Notes under the pieces: model-generated
Told to the model about the DNA's origin: nothing
The model's input: the letters and a program-made list of their open reading frames with translations, nothing else
Databases searched by the model: none
Source of the DNA: Planctomycetaceae bacterium
Lineage (GTDB): Bacteria; Planctomycetota; Planctomycetia; Pirellulales; Pirellulaceae
Length of the DNA: 64,000 bases
Direction: 5' to 3'
NCBI GenBank assembly: GCA_021298315.1
Contig: JAJTFC010000001.1
Coordinates: 1-64,000, forward strand
Part shown: one piece after another, positions 26,007-38,805 of the stretch
Numbering within the stretch: the first letter of the stretch is position 1
Layout of the letters: each line of letters begins with the position of its first letter
Program-made: the position numbers and the translations under genes

Positions 26007-29000
26007 ATGTTTGCCCCGAGGCCGAACAAGGTGGCTTGGGATCAAGATCGGCACGCTTGCCTTACGGGCGGAAGGCTATTTGTGTTGTTGCGCCTTATGG
26101 GCCTGGTTTCATCAAGTCAACTTCTTTACGTCTTGATTGGGTTTTGGATTGCATTTTTACCGCTCGATGCGATGCATCGATTGAGCGCTCAGGATCCCAC
26201 AACTACACCTTCCGGTAGCATGATGCCACCGGAGAACTTGCCTAGGGTTGTGGGCCCTGGGGTGTTGCCTGATTTGATGTACATGAGAAACAGCAAGGGG
26301 GAAGAGATTCTCGTCCCACGTGCAAGATACGAAGAATTCGAGCGCCTTTTGATGGAGACCGAACTCGGCGGTGAAGGGCTTAGTGCTACACCGAGTTTGA
26401 ATCAATTGGATCTATTGATAGAGCCGGTATCGGACTACGCCAAAGTACAAGTTCGAGGAATGATCGCGTTAAAAAAAGCGAACAGAACCACTTGGACGAT
26501 CCCGATTGCATTGAGCCAACTGCAATGGATTCCGGCCAGTAAAGAAGGGGCTGAGGGTTCGCCGAAGCCAGACGAGTCCGGCTCACAGTCAGCTTACGAT
26601 GGAATTGAGAGCATCTCGGCTACGGCTCAGGCTAACGGTTATCTTTGGCGTGTGGGGCCAGGAAAATCGCTTCAAAGAAAGCTCGCTGTCGATGCGGTTT
26701 GCAAGTTCGTGACGACTCCTAGTGGCAATACCCTGCGGCTTGATCTGCCACCGGCTGCGACGGTCATTAAGCTGAAGCTGCCAAAGGGGGAGTGGGACTT
26801 GAATGCAACCGGAGGAGGCAACGAAGTAGTCGAGCCATTGCAGGTTCAAGGCGAGCATTCTGTCGCCATTGTTCGAACCTCCTCAAACTCGATCAATCTG
26901 ACTTGGAATCGCAAGACGAATCGAGATGCGATTGCAGCCGTCGAAGTTCGGAGTCAAACAAAATTTTCACCTGCTGGAGATGCGAACCGTTGGCGAGCCG
27001 ATTCGGCGATTTCGATACGGGGCCCAGTCAAACTTGGAGGTAAACGACTTCGTTGGGCGCTACCTCGACAAGGGGTATTGCGGGAAGCCAACTCCGATAG
27101 GATCGTTTTTTCAAACTACCGTCTGATTAGGGATTTTATTGGAAGCACTTCGGATAAACAGGGTTCTTCTGCGATTGTCCCTGGCGCGTCAGACCCTCCG
27201 ACTCTTGTTCGAGACAATCCATCTGATTTTTGGTGGATCGAGATTGATGAAGGTTATAGCCGAAGCGAACTGGATTTGAATCTTGAGTGGGAGTTGACAC
27301 GATTACCCACTGATTTGCAGGTTCGCTTCGAAGCTCCGAAGTTCGAGGGCGTTGATCGACACAACGGGAGCATTGAGTTTGCTGTACCTCGGATCAATTC
27401 GATCGATTGGAATCCCATAGGGAATGTTCAATTGATTCGGCAATCTCAAGCTGCCGATGGGAGCGAATCGATTGTTTACACTTTTCAATTTGATGGTCAA
27501 GAGGCGGGGATCTCAACACAATGGACCACGGTAGCCGATCAACCCAGAATCATCTCCCAGCAGAGGATCGAGGTACGTGAAAATCAGTTGGTTCTACGTG
27601 GTACGATCGAGTTTGGAAGCGATCCGATTCAGTTACCTCTTTTGCAGTTGGAGGCAGAGGGCTGGAAACCGGAACGAGTGGCCCTGTACCCGTCGGATAT
27701 TGATGTTCCATTGGATTCCATCAATGAAGCTGGTAAGTCACCCTCAGAGAACTCACAGGGGGGGTGGTCGTTACCGATAAACGCAAACCTTTGGATTCGC
27801 AGTAGTGCGAAAAACCGGTCCATCGCAACGGAAGCGAATCGAAGCGACAGACCTAGCGAGGGCAATTCCGTGGGGCTTAACCTCGGAAATCCTCTTGAGA
27901 TTCTAGCTAACTCGACGGATAAAAAGGAATCCAATTCGACTTGGAAAATTGAGTATCTACTTAGCCGGTCTATTTCGAACCAATCGAACGATCTAAGTTT
28001 GAGTTTACCGAGACTTTCTTGGCTCTCCCAAGAGTCCCAACAGAGAGTCTACCGAACCGCACCTGGTAGTTTACTTGTTTACAGTTGGCCTTACCGACTC
28101 ACAGCGCAACCCGATGCGTGTGTTGCAGTCGTCGAAACATCGCTAGATCGTATTCTTCAGAAGCAAGTATTCTCTGGTGGATCTGGACCAACGCCATTCA
28201 TGCTACAGTATCTGATCGCCGACTCGTCGAGCGTCAGCAGGTGGGTAGGTACAAGAAACAGAAAAGGCTCGTTCGTCACTTCGAACCTTTCGGCAAACGC
28301 GACACCGACCCGCGATTCGATTCGATGGGATCTTCGGTGGGATTGTAGGTGTTTGGGAAGTCGTCCTACTTCTCTTAGGATTGGACTTCCAATCGATCCT
28401 AACTCATCCAAAAATGAGCAGGCGATTTCTGATTTGTCAGTTCAAATGGACAGCACTGCTGTTCCATTCGAGTGGCTTGCGCCCGATGCTTCTCTTGCCT
28501 CTGGATACCGTTGGGCCAAATTGAGCATACCCGAGGTAGCTATCGATGGGAGCAACCGCCTAGACTTCCTTTTGGAGGTAAAGTATCTCGCTGAGGAATC
28601 ATCGCTAAAGAAACCGGATCAGCAGTTCGCACTGGGTTTAAACCTAGCAATCCTTGATTCTGCCAGACCAAACGAACAAGTCTTGGTCGAGGCCATGTCT
28701 GTTCGCATGCTCGATTCTGATTCATTGAGTTTGGTTCCACTCACTGAGTCGAGCCAAGGCTATATCGTAGTCGATCCAAGTGCACCTCGAGTTGCAGTAA
28801 CGGCCGTGCGTCGAACCAACCAACGAAGTCCCGAAATAAAAATAGATGGCGAGTGGATACAAACAATTGTCAATGCACTTGAGCAAAGAGATCGCTATGT
28901 TGTTCGCTTTCATACCGAGCAAAAAACCATCAGGGTGCCGGCATCAGGTACGATGATTCGTGAAGCAGAATGGATGCTCGATGGACAGCGGGCTAACATC

Positions 29001-29798
29001 CGCGAAGATCAAGAGGAAAAGGGTTGGGCAATCATTTACATCCCGGATTCGAATGCTTCGAATGAATCCACGACTCATGTTTTAGAGGTCTTTACCACTC
29101 AGACGGTGGCTAAAGGATGGTTTCGCAGGGTTCAGCCTATCGGTCCAAGATTTGCGCCAAATCCTTCGAACTCACCGTTGATATGGCAGATTATCGTTCC
29201 AAGAACTGAGCATCTTGTATCCAGTACTCAAAACGCTTTACCCATGTACCGGTGGACGTGGCGAGACTTGGTGCTACGTCGGGTCGGAGAGACAAGCCAA
29301 GAACAGATCGAACAGCGGTTCGGTGCAACAAAGCAACCGATTTTGGCACTTCAGGTCAATCAATACGATCTTACAAGCATCGCCTCTAGCCAACCGCTCG
29401 AAGCGAGATTTGTGCCCAGCGCTATCATATGGCTACCGGTATCGATCCTGGTTTTATGTTTGGCAACGGTGATGAAAGACAATCGATGGATTCGCTGGCC
29501 TTGGTTTTGGGCATGCTTGCTCGCTGCGTTCTTTATCTTTTCTCAGATCGCTTGGGATATATCGCTTCTTGTGCTGCAGGCAGCCGTAGCTTCCGTCGGG
29601 CTTGCTGTGCTCTATTCGATTGTCCGATGGTTGATGGATCGGAGAGCTCGAAGAAGGAGCATCTTTGTTTCTAGGCAATACACGTCGCCGAATACCAATG
29701 CGAAAGTCAACGCAAGTGGTAGGAATCAAAAAAGGTCGATCGGCGACGCATCGGCTCTGAAGTCGACAGTGACTGTGAAAACAAGGGATTCTCGATGA
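26007..29798 (+). CDS. Giant secreted/membrane-anchored protein, module A (1263 aa)
   Basis: No known family recognised. After a signal or anchor segment (LLYVLIGFWIAFLPLDAM) the protein has a short conserved-looking head (GEEILVPRARYEEFERLL), then about 1000 residues of predicted beta-rich, Ser/Asn-rich extracytoplasmic sequence, then a C-terminal block of three hydrophobic segments (WLPVSILVLCLATV, FWACLLAAFFIFSQIAW, LQAAVASVGLAVLYSIV) followed by a basic cytoplasmic tail. ATG at 26007 has AAAGGA 8 bp upstream; an in-frame GTG at 25983 is the alternative. The stop overlaps the next start (ATGA), so the two giants are translationally coupled. The head and the tail pattern recur twice in the next protein. 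The topology fits a large surface or periplasmic structure held in the inner membrane. Confidence 0.85.
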   Translation: MFAPRPNKVAWDQDRHACLTGGRLFVLLRLMGLVSSSQLLYVLIGFWIAFLPLDAMHRLSAQDPTTTPSGSMMPPENLPRVVGPGVLPDLMYMRNSKGEEILVPRARYEEFERLLMETELGGEGLSATPSLNQLDLLIEPVSDYAKVQVRGMIALKKANRTTWTIPIALSQLQWIPASKEGAEGSPKPDESGSQSAYDGIESISATAQANGYLWRVGPGKSLQRKLAVDAVCKFVTTPSGNTLRLDLPPAATVIKLKLPKGEWDLNATGGGNEVVEPLQVQGEHSVAIVRTSSNSINLTWNRKTNRDAIAAVEVRSQTKFSPAGDANRWRADSAISIRGPVKLGGKRLRWALPRQGVLREANSDRIVFSNYRLIRDFIGSTSDKQGSSAIVPGASDPPTLVRDNPSDFWWIEIDEGYSRSELDLNLEWELTRLPTDLQVRFEAPKFEGVDRHNGSIEFAVPRINSIDWNPIGNVQLIRQSQAADGSESIVYTFQFDGQEAGISTQWTTVADQPRIISQQRIEVRENQLVLRGTIEFGSDPIQLPLLQLEAEGWKPERVALYPSDIDVPLDSINEAGKSPSENSQGGWSLPINANLWIRSSAKNRSIATEANRSDRPSEGNSVGLNLGNPLEILANSTDKKESNSTWKIEYLLSRSISNQSNDLSLSLPRLSWLSQESQQRVYRTAPGSLLVYSWPYRLTAQPDACVAVVETSLDRILQKQVFSGGSGPTPFMLQYLIADSSSVSRWVGTRNRKGSFVTSNLSANATPTRDSIRWDLRWDCRCLGSRPTSLRIGLPIDPNSSKNEQAISDLSVQMDSTAVPFEWLAPDASLASGYRWAKLSIPEVAIDGSNRLDFLLEVKYLAEESSLKKPDQQFALGLNLAILDSARPNEQVLVEAMSVRMLDSDSLSLVPLTESSQGYIVVDPSAPRVAVTAVRRTNQRSPEIKIDGEWIQTIVNALEQRDRYVVRFHTEQKTIRVPASGTMIREAEWMLDGQRANIREDQEEKGWAIIYIPDSNASNESTTHVLEVFTTQTVAKGWFRRVQPIGPRFAPNPSNSPLIWQIIVPRTEHLVSSTQNALPMYRWTWRDLVLRRVGETSQEQIEQRFGATKQPILALQVNQYDLTSIASSQPLEARFVPSAIIWLPVSILVLCLATVMKDNRWIRWPWFWACLLAAFFIFSQIAWDISLLVLQAAVASVGLAVLYSIVRWLMDRRARRRSIFVSRQYTSPNTNAKVNASGRNQKRSIGDASALKSTVTVKTRDSR

Positions 29799-32700
29799 GA
29801 AGATTTTCCCTCGTTCTACTGGCGATTATTCTCGTTCCGCTGGGATCGATTTTCGCACAGGAAATCGGTACCAATGAGCAAGCTTCAGAACAACCGATCG
29901 TCGAGAGGCCCTTTCGTCGAATATTCGTTCCGCAATCGGATCTGCCCGAGTCGCAACTCGATAATCTCAGACCCCTTGAGATCGACAAACTTCCAGCAGC
30001 CCTTGAACGGATTGTCCGACGCAATACCGAGTCGATGGATCCATTAGGGAGTTCAAAGCAAAGCTTATACTCGCTCCACGCTGTGGCTCAGTTGATAGGG
30101 GCAGATCTTTTATCGGAACGAACAAAACTAGTTTGGGAACCATCGACGAATCGACCCTACACAGGGGGGACGGATCTTCAAGCCCGAGAGCGATTAAAGC
30201 CATGGAATCTTGCGATTGAAAATATTCTCGAGGAATCGAATTCCCAAAAAGCGTCCGGTCAACTCAAACCGAGTAATGATCGAATCGGAGAAACGGACAT
30301 CAATCCAGGAAACCCATTAGCTAACAGCTCACCGACTTGGTTGTATGATTCGAGCGGACAACCTTATGTTCAAAAAAGTAGCAATGAAACTTGGGTTCGC
30401 TGGTCGCTACGGTCCTCAAGCGGTAGCGCTCCGAATCAACTGAATTACGAAGCCCAAATTCCTAAGACGGTTGACGGTTGTTTGGTATTGCTCCTTCCAA
30501 GGTCTGCAAAAATAGACAAAGCCAGCGTTGTCGTCAGGGAACTCGATGGATGGGAGTCGGCCGTTAGGAGACTAGGATCCTGGCCCGATCAAAACCCTTT
30601 GCTAGGAACTTCGCTCGGAACAACCGTTGGAAGTAGGTATTGGTTGTTGGAATTCAGCGGTCAAGAGGTCATTTCATTTACGATTGATCTTGGTCAAGGC
30701 TCCTCGCGTGGGCAACTGCTCGATTTGCCAAAGGAGTGGGGCATCGATCGATTGTTCTCTAAGCAAACGCTGCAGTATTCGGTCCATGCGCAAGAGATGA
30801 GAATCATCGGTGAATGGGAGTGGAATGAAACATCGGGTGCCGGACAAGGCATCCAATTGGAATTGCCAGAGGGGGTAAAGGTACGATCCATTGCGATCAA
30901 TGATCGAGAGACAGCAATTGCGCTCGATGATAAAAGGATGATCGTGAGCGTCCCTGAATCGTCTCCCAGCGCTTCAATCGGCACCGGGGCAAGGCTGAGG
31001 ATGACTGCCGAATTTTTAACCTCCATCAATCAACTCCAAACCGATGCGTCTGGGAATTTTTTGATACCCACCATAAAAACCACAAACGGAACCATCGTAT
31101 CAGGAACGACAATTCTTCAAGATCAGTTCGACGGCAGATTTGTTGGTATTGATCCAGAGCGTGGCAGACTCGAATCGGTCCGAAAGAACTCCGATGGTCT
31201 TCATCGCTTTGAATTCTCATGGCATCGCAATGCACCGATTTTTCGATGCGATATTCAGAAGCAAGCATTGCAAACAGAGCTGGAGTCCGTCGCGGGGATT
31301 CGTATTGATTCGAATCGTTGCGTAGCGAATGTTCGCATCAGATTACCTTCTCCGCGATCCATAGTGGGTGAAATCCTCAGTGTACCCGGCGGTTGGACGA
31401 TCGATGCAAAAGCAATTACTGTCAAACCGCAATCGGCATCCGGAATCGCCAGCTTCGATGAATCCAACAACACGATTAAGATCGACGGACGAAAGGTTAG
31501 TTCGACCGACGCCACGATCGAATTTCAAATATCTAAGAACCTCGATACGCCTGCTGAATTAGACTTATCTAATCTACCGTGGATATCTATATCAAACCAC
31601 AAAGTTCGCAAGTGCCTCTACGTGGAGCCAGATGCTTCCAACCGTTTGAGCTTCCGTGGCCGCACAACCCAATGGGTTATGCCAGAACAAGAACTGACTC
31701 CATGGCAGCGAGAATCTCTACCGAGGCTCTCAAGGGCATTGGTTTTCGGCATGCGTGAAGACCGCTTACCACCTCTGGTCGTATCGTCGATCGAAGAAAA
31801 ATTGGTGATGCCAATAGACATCCGAGTCCGTCGCGTAAACGACCTATGGAAGCTAGAGCATCGCTTTGAACTATCCTCAGATTGGTTGGAATTGCCGCAA
31901 ATTCGAATTGAACTGCCAGCCGGTTTTACCTGGTACTATGAGTCGTCTGAGCGACTTCCGATTGCCAATTCTTTCGATCCGGAATCCGGCCAATGGGTTG
32001 TCGATACACGGAGCCTAATCAATCAGTCCGACAAAGAAAATTTCGGGGTTATTGTCGCGGTTCGTTCCGAGCCTGTAGATTCGGAGAGCCTGCAATTAGA
32101 TGTTCCACGGGTGCGTGAAGCCCAACGAACCACATACGAATTGAAACTTACCGACCCCTTAGTTCTCAAAAGCAGTGCAGGAATAACCGCAGGGATAGAA
32201 CAAGACAACTCTGGTTACACCTACCGATGGATTCAGGTTGCACCAAAAGCAATGTCGGAGGAGCACAAAAAACAGGAACCTTCACGACTCGAAATCATCG
32301 ACTCGAATCAACCCAAAGACCGTTCAGTTTATCTATACGACACAAGCTTGGATTTATTGATTGACTCCTTCGCTCATCAAGTTGCCGAGATCCAAACAAA
32401 ACTCGTCTTGCCCGATTTCCAAGGGAATGCGCTGAAGATCTTTCACCCGGAAGGATGGCAAATCACTGATTGTTTTATTGTTCATGAAGATCAAAAGCAA
32501 AATGTCCCTTGGTTCGAAGATTCAATGAAATCATCCAAGATTGTTATTGATCATGCCAGTGAAAGTGCAGCACCTTTGCTTCACGTACGCCTAGTCGGTC
32601 CGCAAGCAGCTTTTGTGAAAGATTCGTTTCGATTTCTCCCACAGTGGCTAAGTTCTAGATTGCATCGGAATGTGAGATTCAGCATCCCCGATATAGGTTT

Positions 32701-35700
32701 GGGCGAAGATGGTTTCGAGTTTTCGCGACTGGACGTCTGGTATCCAGAGCCGTTAACTCTAAAGATCCCGCACTTTGGGCGTCCTCTAAGCGGTGGGATT
32801 TGGCCGGTCTGGAGTTGGACTTCAAGAACCCTCGGATCGATCGCTCAGCCGGAGGACAAAAACGAACAGTCGGTTTTTGGACCAAACACGGGTACTCGGA
32901 CGTCGGATATTCTTCCTACGGGAAATTGGAAGAAAACCTCCCTTGAAGAGTTACAAGTCGTGGCAAAACAAGAGATGGTTTTGGTTCTCTCGGATCAGTC
33001 CTCCTGGGGTGCTTGGCTGACCGTCTTTGCTGCAGTCTTTTCTTCGAGCTTTTACGTACGGTGGCCAAAAGTATTGCTAGGCTTGGCGATGGCACTGTGG
33101 GTGGGTTCGGTTTGGCTCGATACACCTTATAGCACCATTTGTCAGCAAATTTTTGTAGGTACTGCTTCAGGTGCCTTGCTATATCTGCTTTATCATATCG
33201 TACATCCTATGTCGGTCAGCAGTTCATCGAATGCAAAATCCGATCGTTCTAGCACTTGGGCCTGGAGCCTTTTACCTTTCGGATTGATCTCGATGGTACT
33301 GGCACAACCCAATCGTGGGTTGTCTCAAGACCCTGCCGATTCAACAGCCAGGGTTTTTGATATCCTTATCCCAATTAGCCCCGATGGTGAACTTGCGGGC
33401 ACGAATATTTATGTACCGGAAGAGTTGCTCAAGATCATCGAGCAGGATGACCGGGAAAAGCGACAACGCGATTCGGTCGGCTTGCTCGCGTCGAGCAAAC
33501 ATAATCTTCGGTTGGATAGTCGAACGTTCGGTTTCGGTAATGCTGACCAACCCTTGACTAGCACCTACGAATTTTGGATTAGTGATTCCGCTGTCGGAAA
33601 GGCAATACGAATACCTTTCCCCTCTGAATCCGTGAAACTGAGCCGCTTTAGTGTCGATGGTATCGAGGTTCTCTCAGGGAGATTAACGAAGACGGATACC
33701 GAGTTGGTATGGTTTCCCGATCGGGCAGGTCGCCGCGCGGTTCAGATCGATGCGCAAGTTCGAATGAGAAGTCTTGATGCGGCTGATTCAAGTGCAAGCT
33801 TTGGGAATCAAGCTTTTACCAATTTAGCGATCGCTTCTGGAACACTAGGTACAGAGAAACGCGGAGCGAAGGTTTGGGGGATTGCCACGAATATTCTGCC
33901 TGTAGCAAATTCGATTTTAGAAGTTGATACCGACGGTGCTTGGTGGATTTCGGTTGCCGCATGTGGCAGATCAGCCAATCCAGCTCAGGGCCGCGTGGTT
34001 ATCCAGCTTGGAAACAAAAGTCGTATCGAAGGTTTTTTCCAGCCACCTACTTCTTCTCCAAACCGAACATCAACCCTTGCCATGCCCAGCGACTCTTCTC
34101 CAAGCGGAGGAGAGGTTCCCACGATGAATACCGAGTTGTTTCTAGATAGCGACCAGCTGCTGGCAAAAACCGTGATCGAGTTCCCCCAAAACATGGTGCT
34201 TGCCGGTGAAATTGAGATCGAATCGGATTCTCAATGGTTACCCATCGGTACCCAATGGGGAGATGCTCAATTGATCGACGTACGTACCGGCAGTACGCTC
34301 GACAGGAAACGATATGCCATGCGGTGGAGAAATCTTGAGCCCAGCGGATCGGAAACAATCAGTCCGAATACTCAGAAGAAGGTGATCACTACAACTTGGA
34401 TCCCAATAGGGGATAGTGGGATCCGAAATATTTTGTTTGCCGAATGCCGGGATCGACGAGTTCGACAGGGTGTATTACGGTATTCCCGAAGTCCGGGATC
34501 GATTTGGACGTTAGACGGAATCAGCAGTTGGATACCAGCGATCAATTCGAAGGAACGACTCGATTGGCCCGAATTGAAGGATCCACCACTGACAACCAAC
34601 CTGCGTATTCCCATCAGTAGTGGATTTGGCGTTCTACGACGACAATCCTTAGAGCCATTACAGCAATTGTCCGCAACCAGTAGGGTCCATCTGGAATCGC
34701 AACGAACAAGGCTGACGACGACCATTAAGCTTGATGGTTCATTGGGCCAGCGTGCCCCCCTGCTCTTCGAGATCCCAAACGAATATCAAGTTCAAAACGT
34801 CCTGTCCCCTAGTGGAACACTGGACTTTCTAACGTGGGTGAAAGATTCAAAATCCTATTTGCAGGTTCTTGTCGATCGACAGTCCAATTTAATCGGTGAG
34901 CTCACTATTGAGTCTAAATCCAGTTTGCCAATAGGCGATACAGAAGCTTTCGGCTTCGATTGGCCTGAGATTAAGGCATCGGTTGGTTGGGCTAACACCA
35001 TTCCGATGTCGTTATCAGCAGACCCATCATGGACTATTTTGGACGATGGTTCCAATCAAGCTACTAAACGATTGCAAGGCGCGGGTGAAGGGCGAGTTCT
35101 TTTGCAAACCAAAGACGGAAATGATCGTCGTCCATCGATACGTATCCAAAGAGCGGAGCCTAAATGGGAAGGCACACTGCTGATCAAATCCTCCCAATCC
35201 GAATCCGGCCAGCAAGTTTTGCAAATTGTTGGATTTCAGCCTCAGAGAGCATCGGGAGATTGGTACGGATTGGAATTGTCTATCCCACGCGAACTGTCTT
35301 CGTCCTGGTCGAGTAAAAACCCATCTGCTGAACTGACGAATCTGCGATGGAATCACAGACTTCTTTTAATAGAACCAGTTCCCACCGCATTGGTCGATCA
35401 GCAGCAGTCGATCGATTTTATGATTGAACTGACACCAGAGCAATCCATCAGACTGGATCCGCTATTTTTCGAACAGATCGAAATCAATGGGCGGAAACCA
35501 AGCGAACTGTATCTTGCTTACCAAGAACCCGATATCCTCTCTGGGCTCGCACAAGATCGACAACCCATTGCACAAAAACTCGATGGGCCTATTCGCATGG
35601 CGATCGGTATTACCGAAGACGATTGGCTCCTGGGGAGGCTGACCAAGCCTCTAACGAGCCTTGAGGAAACGCAGATGCTGAAAGTAGAATCCGAATATCA

Positions 35701-36637
35701 ACAACGCTTTGCTAAACACATTCAACTTGCAGACGGCTTGTACCTTTCCCAAATTTGGATTGAAGGCCGCAGAGATTTCTTGTCCAGTGGTCGGCTCAAG
35801 TGGAACTGTCCAGTTGGATGGATTTGTACGAAATCCTATATCAACGGAGAGAACTTCCCGTTCAAACAAGAGGGCTCCCAAGTTGACGTCTTTTGCCCAT
35901 CTATAGAATCCAACGCCAAGGTGGATTTGTGGTTTTCGCTCGACGCACAAGCATCTGCGAATGTATCTCAGGATTCTTTACCCCAATTGCAAGGCACTCA
36001 CAGCCCCGGCGAGATTCTCCTTGTTAGCACCCCATCAAACCGTCGCAACAAGCAGTCGGGCGTTTTATTTGAACGAAACGCTTGGGTCAGTATGCTTAGC
36101 CAACAGATCCCTTCGACACCTAATGCGTCCGACTCTAGGTGGTTGAGATATGGCGCTAAAGAGTTGGCAGAATTGATGTGGAGATCGGCCGAAATGCATG
36201 GTGACGACAAGGACACAATGTCTAGCGTAGAATTCGGAAAAGCGGCTGAGGTCCTTTTCAACTTACCCTGGACCACTCGGGATGAATACAATCAGCTTAT
36301 CCAAAGTGCCCAAGCATCAGTCCATTCGATCAAAAAATACGATTCGAGTGAAACGACTCAGGCCAAGGGCACGGTTCCTTTGGATCACCGTTTGGTACAG
36401 ACGGCCTTTCCACTGTTTGTTTTTTCGATCTTGATTTGGATATGGAATCGCTATCAAGTTTGGTTTCAGAACCGCAACTGGTGGAAACTGCTTGGTATCG
36501 CCGGTCTATGGTGGTTGATTTTCGCGGATTTGTGGATCCCGAGTTTGCTTGCCCTGTCGGCTGCGATTTTAGTGATCGACAGTTTCTGGATGCTTAGCGT
36601 GCAGTTTCGACAAAGCGGGACTCTCGCACCACGGTAA
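29795..36637 (+). CDS. Giant secreted/membrane-anchored protein, modules B1 and B2 (2280 aa)
   Basis: No known family recognised. A signal peptide ([19 protein letters not shown]) leads two successive modules. B1 has a head ([21 protein letters not shown]), a beta-rich body, and an internal membrane block near residues 1070-1135 ([35 protein letters not shown]). B2 has a head ([14 protein letters not shown]), a second beta-rich body, and a terminal membrane block at about 2200-2268 ([29 protein letters not shown]). The membrane blocks resemble the one that ends the preceding 1263-residue protein, so the pair appears to hold three diverged copies of one module. Start overlaps the upstream stop as ATGA; the 3' end overlaps the RNase Y gene by 44 bp. 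Function unknown; an envelope scaffold or surface role is inferred from topology only. Confidence 0.88.
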   Translation: MRRFSLVLLAIILVPLGSIFAQEIGTNEQASEQPIVERPFRRIFVPQSDLPESQLDNLRPLEIDKLPAALERIVRRNTESMDPLGSSKQSLYSLHAVAQLIGADLLSERTKLVWEPSTNRPYTGGTDLQARERLKPWNLAIENILEESNSQKASGQLKPSNDRIGETDINPGNPLANSSPTWLYDSSGQPYVQKSSNETWVRWSLRSSSGSAPNQLNYEAQIPKTVDGCLVLLLPRSAKIDKASVVVRELDGWESAVRRLGSWPDQNPLLGTSLGTTVGSRYWLLEFSGQEVISFTIDLGQGSSRGQLLDLPKEWGIDRLFSKQTLQYSVHAQEMRIIGEWEWNETSGAGQGIQLELPEGVKVRSIAINDRETAIALDDKRMIVSVPESSPSASIGTGARLRMTAEFLTSINQLQTDASGNFLIPTIKTTNGTIVSGTTILQDQFDGRFVGIDPERGRLESVRKNSDGLHRFEFSWHRNAPIFRCDIQKQALQTELESVAGIRIDSNRCVANVRIRLPSPRSIVGEILSVPGGWTIDAKAITVKPQSASGIASFDESNNTIKIDGRKVSSTDATIEFQISKNLDTPAELDLSNLPWISISNHKVRKCLYVEPDASNRLSFRGRTTQWVMPEQELTPWQRESLPRLSRALVFGMREDRLPPLVVSSIEEKLVMPIDIRVRRVNDLWKLEHRFELSSDWLELPQIRIELPAGFTWYYESSERLPIANSFDPESGQWVVDTRSLINQSDKENFGVIVAVRSEPVDSESLQLDVPRVREAQRTTYELKLTDPLVLKSSAGITAGIEQDNSGYTYRWIQVAPKAMSEEHKKQEPSRLEIIDSNQPKDRSVYLYDTSLDLLIDSFAHQVAEIQTKLVLPDFQGNALKIFHPEGWQITDCFIVHEDQKQNVPWFEDSMKSSKIVIDHASESAAPLLHVRLVGPQAAFVKDSFRFLPQWLSSRLHRNVRFSIPDIGLGEDGFEFSRLDVWYPEPLTLKIPHFGRPLSGGIWPVWSWTSRTLGSIAQPEDKNEQSVFGPNTGTRTSDILPTGNWKKTSLEELQVVAKQEMVLVLSDQSSWGAWLTVFAAVFSSSFYVRWPKVLLGLAMALWVGSVWLDTPYSTICQQIFVGTASGALLYLLYHIVHPMSVSSSSNAKSDRSSTWAWSLLPFGLISMVLAQPNRGLSQDPADSTARVFDILIPISPDGELAGTNIYVPEELLKIIEQDDREKRQRDSVGLLASSKHNLRLDSRTFGFGNADQPLTSTYEFWISDSAVGKAIRIPFPSESVKLSRFSVDGIEVLSGRLTKTDTELVWFPDRAGRRAVQIDAQVRMRSLDAADSSASFGNQAFTNLAIASGTLGTEKRGAKVWGIATNILPVANSILEVDTDGAWWISVAACGRSANPAQGRVVIQLGNKSRIEGFFQPPTSSPNRTSTLAMPSDSSPSGGEVPTMNTELFLDSDQLLAKTVIEFPQNMVLAGEIEIESDSQWLPIGTQWGDAQLIDVRTGSTLDRKRYAMRWRNLEPSGSETISPNTQKKVITTTWIPIGDSGIRNILFAECRDRRVRQGVLRYSRSPGSIWTLDGISSWIPAINSKERLDWPELKDPPLTTNLRIPISSGFGVLRRQSLEPLQQLSATSRVHLESQRTRLTTTIKLDGSLGQRAPLLFEIPNEYQVQNVLSPSGTLDFLTWVKDSKSYLQVLVDRQSNLIGELTIESKSSLPIGDTEAFGFDWPEIKASVGWANTIPMSLSADPSWTILDDGSNQATKRLQGAGEGRVLLQTKDGNDRRPSIRIQRAEPKWEGTLLIKSSQSESGQQVLQIVGFQPQRASGDWYGLELSIPRELSSSWSSKNPSAELTNLRWNHRLLLIEPVPTALVDQQQSIDFMIELTPEQSIRLDPLFFEQIEINGRKPSELYLAYQEPDILSGLAQDRQPIAQKLDGPIRMAIGITEDDWLLGRLTKPLTSLEETQMLKVESEYQQRFAKHIQLADGLYLSQIWIEGRRDFLSSGRLKWNCPVGWICTKSYINGENFPFKQEGSQVDVFCPSIESNAKVDLWFSLDAQASANVSQDSLPQLQGTHSPGEILLVSTPSNRRNKQSGVLFERNAWVSMLSQQIPSTPNASDSRWLRYGAKELAELMWRSAEMHGDDKDTMSSVEFGKAAEVLFNLPWTTRDEYNQLIQSAQASVHSIKKYDSSETTQAKGTVPLDHRLVQTAFPLFVFSILIWIWNRYQVWFQNRNWWKLLGIAGLWWLIFADLWIPSLLALSAAILVIDSFWMLSVQFRQSGTLAPR

Positions 36638-38186
36638 CTTTGATTTCACCTGGGTAGGTTAATTGCTCTTCGAAGGCTTTGGCGATATCTCTGCAGATTT
36701 TCGCGGCGGTAGCATCATCGGTCTCTTTTGAGCTAACGATCACACGCAACTCTCGGCCGGCTTGGATCGCGAAGGCTTGTTCGACCCCATGGAAACCTTT
36801 CGCAATGGTTTCGAGTTCTTCCATCCGTTTGACGTATCGTTCTAGTGACTCGCGTCTGGCTCCAGGTCGAGAGGCGCTGCACGCGTCGGCCGTTGCGACC
36901 AAAAGAGTGTAAGGGAACTCGGTGGTCAATTGATCGTGATGGCCAAGAGCAGCATGGACGACATGCTCGTTTTCCCCGGATCTTTTGAGTAGATCGGCAC
37001 CGATCTTTGGATGTCCTCCTTCGAGTTCATGGTCGGCTGCTTTTCCAATATCATGCAAGAGTCCGCAGCGGCGGGCTGTGTTGGCATTGAGTCCAACCAT
37101 CTCAGCCATCATGCCTGAGAGAAATGCGACTTCGATGGAGTGTCTTAGAACGTTCTGTGAATAGCTAGTTCGAAAATGCAAGCGACCTAGCATCTCGATA
37201 ACCCGATCCCCGAGTCCCTGAAGATTGACTTCTTGTGCGGCCTCTTCCCCCTTGCGAAGGATGAAGGCATCCATCTCTTTTTCCGTTGTCGCGATAACTT
37301 CTTCAATCCTTGTCGGATGAATTCGACCATCGGCAACGAGTTTCGCCATCGCCTGTCTGGCCACTTCGCGCCGCACGGGATCAAAGCCGCTGACGATCAC
37401 GACTCCCGGTGTATCATCAATAATCAGATCGCAGCCTGAGGCTTTTTCAAAGGCGCGGATATTTCGTCCTTCACGTCCAATAATCCGACCCTTCATCTCA
37501 TCGTTTGGAATATCGATCGACGAAGTGGTGCTTTCGGAGGTTTGGGCCGAAGCGTATCTTTGCATGGCAGTGAGCAAGATATCTTGAGCCTTCTGCTGAG
37601 CGGACTCCGCTACCTTCTTCTCGTGCTTTAGAAGCACCGATCCGAGTTCTCCTTGGAGTTCTTTCTCCAGAAGTTCCATGAGTTGTCTTTTGGCTTCGTC
37701 TTTCGAAAGCCCGGTAACTCGCTGCAAATCGGCTTGAACTTGCGTGATCAGCTTGCTGTATTGATCCGATTTCTTGCTGATGTCTTCGAGTTTCTCAGCT
37801 ACTTTGCGTTGATTCGATTCAACAAATTTCTCTTGCTTTTTTAGATCGTCTGACGCCTGTCTGACCGTTTGCTCCCGAGATGCGATCTGACTTTCTCGAT
37901 CGCGGATCTCCTCACGCTGCTTCTTGAGATCTACTTCGAACTGGTTCTGCAACGTGAGGAGTTTTTCCTTTTGCTCAAGTTCTGATTTTTTTACAAGGTT
38001 GTCCGCTTCTAGTTGAGCCTGTTCGAGGAGCCTCTTGGATTGGGTTTTGGCATCTTGTCCAAGAAATTTTTGAATGATCGCAACGGCTACGGCTCCGAAA
38101 ATCAAGCCGGCCAAAGCGTACAACACACCATTGTCACCGGAGTTCGAAGGTGTTTGTGCTAGTAGAGAGGAAAAGCTTATGTTCAC
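36594..38186 (-). CDS. rny: Ribonuclease Y
   Basis: A 530-residue membrane-anchored endoribonuclease that initiates mRNA decay. It has an N-terminal membrane helix ([19 protein letters not shown]), a long coiled coil (residues about 45-210), a KH domain with [15 protein letters not shown], and the HD phosphodiesterase domain with [14 protein letters not shown] and GHHDQ. Length and order match the family. It starts at GTG. The last 44 bp overlap the end of the giant 2280-residue gene on the other strand, so the two transcripts are complementary at their 3' ends. Confidence 0.97.
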   Translation of the reverse strand: MNISFSSLLAQTPSNSGDNGVLYALAGLIFGAVAVAIIQKFLGQDAKTQSKRLLEQAQLEADNLVKKSELEQKEKLLTLQNQFEVDLKKQREEIRDRESQIASREQTVRQASDDLKKQEKFVESNQRKVAEKLEDISKKSDQYSKLITQVQADLQRVTGLSKDEAKRQLMELLEKELQGELGSVLLKHEKKVAESAQQKAQDILLTAMQRYASAQTSESTTSSIDIPNDEMKGRIIGREGRNIRAFEKASGCDLIIDDTPGVVIVSGFDPVRREVARQAMAKLVADGRIHPTRIEEVIATTEKEMDAFILRKGEEAAQEVNLQGLGDRVIEMLGRLHFRTSYSQNVLRHSIEVAFLSGMMAEMVGLNANTARRCGLLHDIGKAADHELEGGHPKIGADLLKRSGENEHVVHAALGHHDQLTTEFPYTLLVATADACSASRPGARRESLERYVKRMEELETIAKGFHGVEQAFAIQAGRELRVIVSSKETDDATAAKICRDIAKAFEEQLTYPGEIKVTVVRESRFVETAR

Positions 38187-38294
38187 GCGAGGGAGTCTTT
38201 CTAAATTCAGCGAAACACACCGCTTTGTGGCGATGCATCTCGACTACCTTCGCTCGGTGATCTTCCTGGTTGAATGACTAGACTTAAGCCCGAT

Positions 38295-38618
38295 TTAGTC
38301 TTTGTATTGCCCGCTTGCAGTGCCATAACGATGCAATGCCGGTCGCAATTCTAGATGCAGAGCGTTTCCCGTCAGAGGGGACGCTGAGCTGTTCGAAGCG
38401 TGGAGTCGATTCCGCAGGTGCTCTGTCTCTTCAGCGTTGGTGCCATCAGGCACACTACCCAATCCGCTCGCAAGCAACTCGCGATCAGAAGCGTCCAGCG
38501 AATGGTTGCCAAGGAGGCAAGAATGCAGGATTGGCGTCGACCTTGGGCCAAAAGCCAACCATGCAATCCACCCGAGCACCAATAATGCAAGGACCAGGAC
38601 AGGAACAAGCAGGGTCAT
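38295..38618 (-). CDS. Small single-pass membrane protein, 107 aa
   Basis: Not recognised. Starting at ATG 38618 it has one N-terminal hydrophobic helix (LLVPVLVLALLVLGWIAWLAF) and a soluble tail of about 75 residues with several Leu/His/Ser-rich turns. The frame is open 53 codons further upstream, but the membrane helix argues for this start. It lies between the RNase Y and threonine aldolase genes on the same strand. A competing plus-strand frame (38315-38809) has no protein-like features. Reality is likely but not certain. Confidence 0.5.
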   Translation of the reverse strand: MTLLVPVLVLALLVLGWIAWLAFGPRSTPILHSCLLGNHSLDASDRELLASGLGSVPDGTNAEETEHLRNRLHASNSSASPLTGNALHLELRPALHRYGTASGQYKD

Positions 38619-38805
38619 TGGAAAATCATCGAAGCGATTTAGCTGGATGCCGTCTCTCCCGACTTGCGGAAGGGAACCGCCAGCACCCGAAGCGACCTGG
38701 ATTGTATCAAATCGAATCCTTAAGCGAAACAACAGACAGCGGATTTCCGAAACTTGACCAAGTTTCAGCATCTGCAAGTTGCCAATCCGCTATATCCGTT
38801 GCTTT

